A DNA stretch of 64,000 bases from contig OY761554.1 in NCBI GenBank assembly GCA_963664655.2, positions 434,001 through 498,000 of the forward strand, in the 5' to 3' direction. This DNA comes from Desulfospira sp963664655. GTDB taxonomy: Bacteria; Desulfobacterota; Desulfobacteria; Desulfobacterales; Desulfobacteraceae. Shown piece after piece: positions 25,894-37,800 of this stretch. The notes under the pieces are model-generated. The model saw only the letters and a program-made list of their open reading frames with translations, did not search any database and was not told where the DNA came from. Numbering within the stretch: the first letter of the stretch is position 1; each line of letters starts with the position of its first letter. Made by a program: the position numbers and the translations under genes.

Positions 25894-28800
25894 TTAAAAT
25901 CCGTCGTAAGCATCTTGCCAGTCTCTGCTGTGCGACTTTAATATTTTCGCGCCATGATTTACTGTTTTTGCCCCTGAAATGATCAAATCGCCGACACCCG
26001 GCACCTGGGTCCACCCGACGGTACCCTCCACCATGTTTTCAATAATACAGGCATCAGATGTCGGATCTTTTCCCTTTAAGTACTGTTCAAAGACCTTTGC
26101 CGCCATGGGTCCTAAAACGATGCCAACCACGGGAACCGCGCCGATTACCGCTCCGGTAATACCTGGCAGAATGCCGTGCTGTCCCCCCATCCAGGCACCG
26201 ATTCCAGCCCCAAGAACCATGGAGCCCAAAATAAAGAATTCCCCTTCCGGATCAACCAGGGTCATGGGATTATTTGAGGCATATCCGTAAAGCATGACAC
26301 TTCCCCCCTCAAATCCCAGGGGATCGACCCTGGTATACCGGCCGGTCTGGGGGTCATAATAACGGTGCCGGTTATAGTGCAGACCGGTTTCCGCATCATA
26401 ATACTGGCCCGGGAATCTGAGATTGTTCTCCACCTGCCCGACCATGACATCGGTTTTTCCAAAGGCCCGGGCATCGGCTTTCCATGCGATATTCCCGTTA
26501 ATGTCGGTCAACGCCAGAGGCGTTCCAAGATGGTTGTTGTGATAAAAATAGATGGCACCGCCCTGCTGCATGAATACCGGGTCCGTGGTCCAGTCGCTGC
26601 CGGGTTTATAGTCATATGTCCTGATTTCATTGCCGGCCGCGTCATATTCCCCTGCCAGGCCTTCATCGGAATAGTAAAAAAAGGTCCTGACGCCTTCAAC
26701 CTCTTTCCACAGCCGTTTCCCAAACGGGTCATAGCCGTATTCGGCGGTCAGGGTGCCGGTATTGATATCCCCGGCCCACACCAGAACCAGCCGGCCTGCA
26801 ACGTCATAGACATAGCTGATGGTATTTTCATTTTCAGTTTTCCGGATCAGGTTGCCGTTGGCGTCGAACGCCTGACAGATGCCGCCGTAACTTACCAGTT
26901 CATTGTTGGCGTTAACCGTGATCTCCCCGGTAACGCCGGCCGCATGGGTCCGGTTGCCCACTAGGTCGTAAGCAAAACTTTCTTCAAGCGTTCCGTTCTT
27001 CTCCACGCCCAGAAGCTGGTAGGCCGCGTCATACGTGCAGGAGAAGGAGTCTGTATTGATTGTTTGGCCAATGACATTTCCCATGCTATCCAGGGTGACG
27101 GCCGCATCTGCCACCGGGTTTCCTCCGGGATCAGACACCTTGATGCTCAAAGGCCGCATCAGCGGATCATGGGCAACTGTCTGCCGGGTTCCTCCGGGCA
27201 GTGTCGCGCCCGTGGGCTTCATCCATAAAAATCCATTGTAGGAAATAGTCCCGACGCCTGGTATGGTGATACCGGAAAGCTGATTGGCCCCGTCATACCG
27301 ATAGGTTCTGGTTACCTGATCCGGGCCGGTATAGGAGACTTTCATCCCGTTTCCGCCATAGGTGTACCCATGGGTTTTGGAAAATGAACCATAGTTAACG
27401 GTCTGGGATATTTTCCTGCCCGCAGCATCATACCCATAGGTTGCGGATACGCTGCCATCGGAATAAGAGGTTAATTTCCCGGAGTTATCATAATCAAAAA
27501 AGATCTCCTTTACCGGTTCTGAATCCTCGTCTGCCGAATAATACCGGATGGTCGCAAGATTATTGGCATCCGAGTACACAAACCGGGTCTTTTGATTTTC
27601 AGCATCCGTTTTTTCAACCAGATTTCCGGCACCGTCATATTCATAGGAGGTCACCTGTCCCATGGGCCGGATCTCTTTTTTCAGGCGGTTGTTCAGGTCA
27701 TACTCAAACCGGGTAACCTCTCCTTTTGCATCTTCCAGGCCGATTAAATTGCCCCTGTTGTCATATCCAAACCCGGTTTCCTCTCCATTGGCATTGATCA
27801 CCTTCTTTATCCTGCCAAGGCCGTCATATTCAAAGGTGACAGGGTTGCCTTGCGGGTCCTCACGGAAAATAAGCTTGCCTGCCGGATCATAGGCAAAGCG
27901 GCTTTCATGGGACAGCGCCTCACTCAACAGATCGGTCTGTTTAACAACCATGCCCCTTGAATTATACTCAAAAGACCTTGAAAAAGTGGGAAAATCAATT
28001 TTTTCAATCTGGTTGGAACCTGCCACATTACAGGACGGACAGGCCTGACTGAGGCCGGGAACCCCGTAATTGAACAGCGTGTTCATGTTATTGCCGTTTG
28101 TAATCTGACTTAGGCGTCCCTGATGGTCGTATCCGAGCCGGCTGGTTTTCCCTTCCCCATCAACCATCCGGGTAAGATTACCGCCGTCATCATACACCAG
28201 GCTGACATCATGATGATCCGGGAATTGAATTCTGACAAGGTTCTCAGACGCATCATATTCATAGCGCGTTTCCCTCTCCTCTTCATCAAAAAAGGATTGG
28301 GTTCTGCCGGCATCATCATACACAAACCGCTGTGCATGGCCTGCAGGATCGGTTCTTGAAGTGAGCCTGCCCCGGGCATCATATTCATACAGCCAGGTTT
28401 TCCCCCGGCCATCAGTCACTGTTTCCGGGTTGCCAAGGGCATCATGCCCGGTGACGCTGATTTCATTTCCTTCGGGGTCCTTGATATAGTTGAGATTGCC
28501 TTTGGTATCATACCCGAATGTGGCCACGGCCTCCGGGGCACCGTCTTCGCCGGGCACCGTATGGGTGAGGATATTGCCATACTCGTCATGGGTATACTCA
28601 ATGGTCCGGGCCACATCGGTGCCAGGGGCCTGGACCATTTTCAGCAGATTTCCCTTTTGGTCATATTCATAGGTGGTAACCGTTCCGCGCTCATCTGTTT
28701 TTTTCACCACCTTTGAAAGAAGCGTGTCGTACTCATAGGTCACCGAAGTGCCGTCCGGGTGGGTGACGGATGTCAGATTTTCCCACTCATCATAGGTATA

Positions 28801-31800
28801 GGTGGTCACATTGCCCAGGGCATCTGATACCGCCCGGGTCCGGTCGTCATAGGCGCCTTCCGTGACCGGTTCTCCGTTGACCATCTGTTTTTTAAGATAC
28901 CCGTAAACATCAAACCACTTTTCAATAATCTCCCCGGTCCGGGTGGTGACCCGGGCATAGTACTCGGTCTTTCCCCTGGGCCGTTTGCGGCTGGTCCCGA
29001 TACCGCTTGAATATGCAATCGCCGAAGTGGTCGTATCCGAATTCTGGGTATATTCAAATTCAGGCCCGTTGCCCTGGGCATCCTTGATAGAAGAGATATA
29101 GCTGTTCGCGTTATAGGAGATAAGAACCGTTTTTCCGCTGGGAAGCTCCTTTTTGATGATTCGTTTGAGATCATCGTATTCATACCGGGTTTCCCTGCCC
29201 ATAAGATCCGTGACCCCGGCCATTTTCCCCTGGGAATTATACTCATAGGAGACCTGCCTGCCGTCATAATCCCGTATCCGGACCACCTGGCCGTCGGCGT
29301 TGTAGTCATACCAGATCACCTGGTCTCCGAAATGGTCCTTGATCCCTGTGAGCCGGTCTTCATCGTCGTATACATAATGGATGGTGACATCATTGGCATT
29401 GCCGAAGGTGTCCAGCCGGTCGCCTGTAAACTTGGCCCAGTTGCCCCGTTCATCCTTCCAGACCATTGTCTGATCCGGATCCACAGCCACACACCCGGCC
29501 CGGGTCCCGGGGGAAGATGACGGCGCGGAATATGTCACTGTCCCGTCGGAGTCTGAATCTTCTGTCACCGGTTCGAACCTGAGCCCGTCGATGTAAAGAT
29601 ACCGGATGGTACCCCCGGCCGTCCGGACCACCTGGGCCTTTCCGCCCAGGCTGTTGATATGCCAGTTCCGCTTGCTGTAAGAATCAACGGCATATGCCGC
29701 CCCTTTGGATTGCACTGTTTTGGCCTGCAGGGATGCGGCGGCCACAGTATAGTGTTTGACCTCATTGTAATACCGGGTGATGTCAATGGTATGCCCCATG
29801 ACTTTTACGCTCATATCGTTGACGTAATCCAGGTACTTGCCCCGCATCAGGTCTACATAACTGCTCACGGTCTGGCTGGTTTTGCTGTTGCAGCACTCGT
29901 CACAGGCCCGGCAGTTGGGCTCCGGCTCGCAAAGAATCCCTTCCATGTCATCCGGGGCCTGGGCCGGGGTGGGAATACTGCTGGTGGCCCCGGTCCCGGT
30001 GCCGCCCCCGATATAGGTGGTATCAACGGTAAATCCGCCGCTGAACCCGGTGCTGCCGCCGGTGCCTTCGTCACATTCGCCGTTGTCATAGATAATGCAG
30101 TGAAGTGCGCCGCTCAGGCTTTTGGTGCCGTTGGCACACTCCCAGCCATAGTCAATCTTGGTGCATTGGTTCAATACCCGGCACCCGCCGGCACCGGTAT
30201 CTTGGGACCCGTCCGGGGCTGACAGGCAGGTGACCCTGAACGGAACGGTAATCCGGCCATTGGGGGGGATGGTCCCGGGAAGGGCCGACAACAGCTCATA
30301 TTGAAACACATCGTTTTCTTCGGGCAGGGTAAAGGCCAGATTATCCGCCTGAATCAGGCCGTAATTGACCAGGGTGAATTCCCCGTTGTACACGTCTGCC
30401 GCAGACATTTCCGGCAAATAGACCGATGCCGGCTCCACCACCACAACCGGGGCCGGGACATCGGTCACAAACGTGGTGGTCAATACGATCTCATATTTGT
30501 CCGTAATGGTGGTGGGGACCACCTCCCACTGGACACTGACCAGCTGGTAATCCAGAAAAATATCCTGGCTGGTGGTGATCCCGGGCTTTATCCAGAAACG
30601 GCCGGTATATTCCAGGTGCCCATCGGCACTGATCCGGCACTGGTAACTGCCCGTGGGAAGATCCTGGAACAGGGCTTCACCCAGGGCATCCGTGGCCAGG
30701 GTCTGGTCAATATCGGGAAGGGCATCGTTTATCAGGCGGATCCGGGCATTTTCCAGACCCTGCCTTAATTCATTGGCTTCATCAAAGGTGCCCGTATAAA
30801 TATCGGAAACCTTGAAAAGGATATTTCCCTGGCCCGAATTGGTTACCGCGGCCAGCAGCCCCACATCGGTTTGGGCATAATTATCGCTTTGGATCCTCAG
30901 ATAAAAGGCATAGTACCCCTGGGCAACAGAGGCTGTGGGGGCAAATGAGATATCCACCTGTTTTTCCTGCCCCACCTCAATTTCGTCATATGCCGCAGGG
31001 GTGTTGAGCCGTACCCATTCCGGTGCCGGGGTTCCGTCCTCAAGCACCAGAGAAAGGGACGGGTTCTTCAGTGTTTCAAGTCCGGTATTCTTAAGGATCA
31101 GGCTTTCCAGCCGGGTCTCTTCCTGGGCCACCCCCGTTTCAATGATTCCCGGCGAAACCGTCAGACAGGGGCTTGCCTGGGATAAACTGATGTTCAGATC
31201 AATGGTCTGCCAGCCGTCATCTTCTGATTCATCACTCACCACTTTCAGGACGGCATGGATCTGTGAATCTGCCGTATTGTCGGCCCAGAGCGTAAAATCA
31301 AGGCCCTGCCTTGTGCCCGGGCAAAGAGAGGACAGCCCCTCACCCGGGTCCAGGTGAAGCCCTGTGGCAAGTTCCCCTGAGGGCTGGTCCTTTGCCTGGT
31401 ACACCAGTTTGACGTTGGACAGGCTGGTGCCGCCCCCGGTTAAAAGAGTGACCCTGCCTGTTGACGTATAATTTTTAGGAATCTGGATATTAAAATTTAA
31501 AGGGGACACGGCCAGGCTGTGGATGGTAAATTCACCCTGGGGGCTGCGGTCCGTCAGATCCGGGTGGACCGCAAACACCTGGTAGAGGCCGGATTCGTTT
31601 TCAAGGGGGGCAAAGGAATAAGCAAAAGAGCCGTCTTCGCCGGTGAGTACCAGGACGGTTCTTTCGAACCCGTTCACCTTGATCACCAGGTTCAGGGAAG
31701 CATCGGGTTTGGGAAGCCCGGTGGCCCGGTCAACGGCACGGCCGGAAATCAGGATATCCTCATCCCCGAAAGAAACTTCCGGGCTGACGGACAGGATCTG

Positions 31801-34800
31801 GCCGTAATAGGACGTATCCACCAGGGTGAGTTCACGGACCTGGGTCAGGCCGGACATGGACACTTCAGAATCTGACCCTGTTCCATAGTGAATCCGGTCA
31901 ATGGCCAGTTCAACCCTGGCCGTATCGGTTATGGCGGCGGGCACCCGGATCTGAACCGCATCGGAAGTAAAAATTTCCCCGGGGTCTATTTTAGCCACGG
32001 TAACGCCGCTGGACAGGGTGGTGACGGCAAGGCCGGTTTTCTGGATAAAGGCAGCCGTGGCAGAGACATTGCCGTCCTTATCTAAAAGCCGGAACCGGAT
32101 CTCACCGGAAGCTCCGCCATTTTTTGCGGTAATAATTTCAATGGTCTCCTGGCCTGTATTTTCCAGGGTGAACCGGACCTGCCCTGTGCCGCCCCGGATA
32201 AATTCCTCATTAAGAATACCGGCAATGAGCATTCCGTCCCGGACCTGGACCTCACGGTTGCGGATAATCCTTACCTGGTCAGAGGAGGTGGGGCTGATGT
32301 CAACGGTGACGGCCATGGCTTCGAGATCGTCCAGTTCCAGGTATCCGCCCATCACCACCGGGACCACCCGGTATTCACCGGCGTCAAGGGAAAACGGACT
32401 GCTTATATGGGAGTTGCCGCCGATATCCACCCTCACCCTTACGGGATCAAGGGGATTTTCGGAAAAGTTGCCCACCAGGAACTCCAGACGGTTCATCAAT
32501 CCCCGCTTTATGGGTGAAAGCCCGGCGATCCGGGTCTCAAGGTCCGGAACATAAGCCAGGATCTCATCCAGCCGGTCCTGGAAATCCGTTATATCTGATT
32601 TGTTGAGCAGATCAATGCCGGCTTCAGGCAGCCAGAGGCTTCTGGCCAGGCTTACGGCGCTGTTCACCTCATCAACGGCCACCACCGCATACTGGATGCT
32701 GTCCGAGGTATAACCGGTGTCCTCATAGGAAAATTCAGTAATCAGGACATCATTGAGTCGGGTTCCGGTCTGGTCCGGGCCCGAATAGATATCAAATCCC
32801 GAGACCCCGGCATTGCCGTGGGTCCAGGAAATCACCGGGAACTTTTCATCTTCCTGGACAACGGCCATTCCGGAAACCGGCAGCAGGGCCGCATTCAAAA
32901 ATGCCGTGGCCGGTTCGGATTCGTTTTTGGCCTCATCCACAGCCGTTATCCCGTAATGGGGCGCGGTATGGATTGGTGACGGATCAAGTACCTCAAGGGC
33001 TGAGATCCCCTGGATCAGGGCGGTCATCCCCTGGACGGATGCAACGGGCTGGGCATCCCTGTAAAGGGTGTACAAAAGGCTTTCCCCGGCCCCATCCCAG
33101 GACGCCCGGATTCCCTGACCGGTCAGTTCCAGGGCAAAATTGGCCGGCATGTCCGGGGCCGTGGCATCGGATACGGCACTTACCGGATCGGTCAAGGGGC
33201 TTAAACTCTCAAGCCCGCCGAACTGTCTGATGCTGGCCAAGGCATAGGTATAAACGCCTTCGGGTTCGGCGCTGGCAACGGGGTCATCGGTAAATGTATC
33301 CGTATCCAGTGTCCTGGCAAAGGGGGTAAGGGCCTCTTCACCAGGGGCTTTTCGATAAATCTGATATCCGGCACTTTCCTCAATTTTAGTCCATGACAGC
33401 CTGATTTTTCCACCGGCCAGAGATTGTGCCGTAAAGCCATCGGGGGTACTTAACGGGGGCAGGTCCCCCTGGAAAATTTCAAAACGGTTTTCCCCTGTAA
33501 TGCGGCGGCTTTCATTGTCCAGATCATCCATGGCTGAAAAGGTAAACGCCATGAACTCAGCCGCATCCAGCCCGGCATCGGCCGGCAGGTCAAACATTAC
33601 CTGAAAGGTCTGGGCATCTTCGGATTCAGCCGGGATTTCTGTCGGGACCCCGCAGCTGGTTTCAATCCGTTCCGGTCCGGACAAAAGATATGAGAATACG
33701 GGAACCGTACCGGGTTTCACCGCTTCGTCCAGGCCCAGGGTAACGGTCAGGGAAGCCGGTGTGGTCGGGTCATTTTGGACCGGGGCCGGGGGATCAACGG
33801 CAATTCTTGTTAGAACGGGTCCCTGGGTGTCAATCAGAACGGATTTTCCCGATTGAATTTCAGTTCCCCGGTTTCCCACAAGGTCCCGCCCGGAAAATAT
33901 GGCCCAGGCCTGTCCCGCCGGCGTGGCCGCGTTAATGGAGAATCCCCCTTCATATTGGGTCTCCCCTGTTTTCGTCAAAGAAATGGTGATGGGGTTTCCG
34001 CCGGTGGGGGTCAGGCTGAAAAACGGGGTTGTCAAAAGGGGTTCGCTCAGCGTCAGGATGACACTGACCCCGCCCGTTCCCATTCTTTGGGACACGGCAT
34101 CATAAGCCCCCGAGTGAACGAACTGCACCTGTTGCACAAAGGGCATGACCCGGTCGGATACGGCCCGGGCACTTTCCGACAACAGGCTCTCGTTTCCAGC
34201 CGTGTCCACTGCGGCAACCCGGTAAAAAAAGGTGCCGTCCTCCAGGGGAAGGTCATTGAAAATACAGGATAACACCAGGGAAGAATTGACCGCCACAGCC
34301 TCCCCGGCCAGGCTGAAATCCGCATCCGATCGGTAAATATTATACCCTTTGACACCGGTACCTTCCGGGGACTGCCAGGAAAGCCGGATCACCCCGGCCT
34401 GGCCGGCCGTTGCCGATAGATGGGTGGGGGGCATGGGAATGGCTGTGTCCAGTGTCACGGCAACGGCCGGGGTCAGGGCACTGTCTCCTTTCCGGTTCCG
34501 GGCACAGGCCTGGATATTGTTGACCCCCTCGGTCAGGCTGACTTTAACGGAAAAACTTTCGTCATCTCCAACTTGGGTCTGAACAGATTCCTCTCCATTG
34601 ATAAAGATCACCAGGGTACTGCCTGGCTGGGCCGTCCCCCGGGCAGTGATGACGGGTACACCGGTGACGCAGGCCGTAGGTGAAACCAGGATTGGCGGAT
34701 CAGGAATATCCAGATCAATGGTAAAGGCAATATCCTTTGAGGAGATATTTCCCAGTGAATCCATGGCCGTAATGGTCAGAATATGGGCACCGTCTGAAAA

Positions 34801-37800
34801 ATCCTCCAAAGAGAGCCGGCAGCTGTAGGTGGTGGAGCCGTTATTGTCCGTATAGATGAGATGGCCGTCCACCAGAAACGAGACCTGGCTGATGCCGGCC
34901 GGATCAGATCCGGCCAGGGTAATCCAGCCGGTTTTTCCAAGGGTCATATTTTCCTGGAAATCGGCTGAATCCCATTGAACATCGATTATGGAAGGCCCCT
35001 GGGTGTCCGGGACCGGTATGGCGCAAATTGTTTCAACCCCGGTATTCTCCCCTCCGGACAGGTTGACGGTTGTTACGCCCATATAATAGGTGGTGCCGTT
35101 GGCAAGCCCTGCCAGTCCGGCGGAAAGACCGGTGGTGGTGACTGCCGGGGAAAGGCCGGTGACATCTGAAAAATCGGAATCACTGATATAGATCCGGTAC
35201 TGTTTGACCAGGTCTGCAGGTTCTGCCCCGTCCCAGGAAATATTCACGTATCCGCTGTGGGGATCACAAATAAGATTGCCGGGATTGGCCAGCCACGTAA
35301 TACCGGCAAGCTGTACTCCCGCACTCTCGTTCCCGGAAAAATCAAGGGCCGTAATCCGGAACAATACCCGGGTTGCCGGGGCAAGCCCGGTCAATTCATA
35401 ACCGGCCTGGGAGGCGGGAATATCCGTTCCTTGGGTATTGCCGTCAATATAGACCCTGTAACCGGCCAGATCCCCATATGTATTGGCCGAATGGGTCCAG
35501 GAAAACACCAGCCGGTCACTGAAACACCGGACCGCAAGACCGGTGGCATCCTCAGGCGGGGTGGTGTCGGCAATCAGGGGAAGGTCTTTGGAAAGCGCAT
35601 TGTTCAGTTCATCAGACTCCTCGACCTCGCTGCTGCTGTCGGCATTGACCGTGATTGTATGGTAGCCGGGGGTGCTTTTCCAGGTCCAGGTGACATCAAG
35701 GACATCCCCGGGCATCATGACCTGGTCGAGCCGTGAAGTCCTGACCGGAGTTTCATCAATTAAAAAGGCGATATTCATTGGCGCAGCCAGGGGGCCTTCA
35801 CCGGTATTTTCGATCTTTGCCGAAAACACAAGGGGGGTGCCGGACTGGATATCCCGGGCCGGTTCCCAGGATATGGCCGACACCACCAAATCCGGGGGCG
35901 GTCCCTGGGTCAGGAACCGAAAGACCTTGCTTGAGGTCTCTTCCCCGGCCGCGTCTTTTGCAACCACCTGCCAGTAATACCAGGTTCCCTGGGAAAGGTC
36001 CGATACCGTATAACCCGGTGAAGAAAGATCCTGGGCAAGAAGAACCAGATTATCAGGCCCTGTTCCGAAATAAAGATCATAGGTCAGCACATCCCATGGA
36101 TTGGGGTCGCTGCACTGCCAGGACAAGGCAAGGGCGCCGTCGGTTAAGGCGATCTGAGTCCCCAGGTCTGCAGGAACCGGGCTGACCGGGGTAAACGGGG
36201 CGGTGTTGGGCGGCGGAAGGGTGACACAGTCGCTGGGCTCGATCAGCCAGGGGGCGGTTTCCACGTCCCCGTAGACCGCATCCCCGGCATATCCCGGCCC
36301 CTGGACATCATTCCACCAGTTGTTGGCCGCAGTCAGGGCCAGGGTATTATTGTATAGGCCAAACTGGCTGTTTCCAACGAAATTATTCTGTTCAATATAA
36401 GGGGCGGCTGAATTTTCAAGCCTGATTCCGGTCTGGTTTTCCGTTAGATTGTTGCAGTGCAGCACGGCATTGTTGCACCCGGTTCCGGACAGGTAAATCC
36501 CTGCCGAGGAGCTTGCCCGGACCGTGGTATTGGCAATGGTCGGAGAGGCGTTGTCGCACAAAATGGCCCCATTAATGTCCTGTCCGGCAAATTCCACCAC
36601 GCAATGGTCCAGCATGGTGTCAGCGTCAACCGTCCGGTCCAGAAAACTGATTCCCCGCCAGTCTCCGGGGGCCGGGACCCCACTGGCCGAGGTGAACAAT
36701 ACCGGGGCGTCTGCCGTGCCGTTGACCTTTAATGTGCCCAGATTGTAACCGTAACCGATCTTAAGCCAGGAATAGCCTTCAAATTTTACAATTGTTCCGG
36801 CCTCTATGGTTAATATGGCCGGGGTGCTGCTGTCTTTGCAGACAGTCACGTCCCCGGTCACCACATAGGGCAGGCCCTCATTGGCATGCCAGGTGGATTG
36901 CAAGTTCACCGTTCCGCCATCCATCCGGATTCCCCTGGACCCCACCCCGGCATTGCCGGTCATATGTTCAAGGTTGACACCCGGGTGGAACCGCAGCCCG
37001 TATTCGTCATTTTGGGTAAAGGTGTTGTCCCGGATTACCGGCGAGGAATTATCCTGAAAATAGATCCCGGACCCGGCATTGGCCGTGAAGGTTGACTTTT
37101 TAATGACTGCGCTGCTGCCGCTGCCCTGGCCATACAGGCCAAAACCGAGGTTCTGCTGAAACAAAGCATTTTCTATTGTCGGGGCCGCGTTTCCCAGATA
37201 AATCCCCGCGTTGGTTCCACCGCCTGCGTATTCAACGGTAAAATGGCTCAGGACTGTCTGATCATCCACGGTCTTGTCCTGAAACGTGATCCCCTGCCAG
37301 TCTCCCGGGGCCGGGCTCTGGCCGGCCGAGGTGAACAATACCGGAGATGCTGCCGTGCCGTTGACCTTGAATGTGCCCAGATTGTAACCGTTACCGATCT
37401 GAAGCCCGATATTGTCTTTAAATTTTACAATTGTTCCGGCCGCTATGGTTAACACGGCCGGGGTGCTGCTGTTTTTGCAGACAGTCACGTTCCCGGTCAC
37501 CACATAGGGAAGACCGTCATTGGCATGCCAGGTGGATTGCAAGTTCACCGTTCCGGCATCTATCCGGATACCGCTGGACGCCACCCCTGCATTGCCCGTC
37601 ATATTTTCCAGGTTGACACCCGGATGAAAATGCAACCCGTATTCGTCATTGCCGATAAAGGTGTTGCCCCGGATTACCGGGGAGGAATTATCCTGAAAAT
37701 AGATTCCGGACCCGGCATTGGCCGTGAAGGTTGAATTTTCAATCACGGCGCTGCTGCCGCTGCCGTAGCCGTACAGCCCAAAACCGCTGTTTTTCTGGAA

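Noticed and set aside
29659..30222. Long antisense open frames inside the giant RHS gene, including 187 codons here
   Set aside because: They mirror the GC-rich coding strand, have low-complexity sequence and no start signals.
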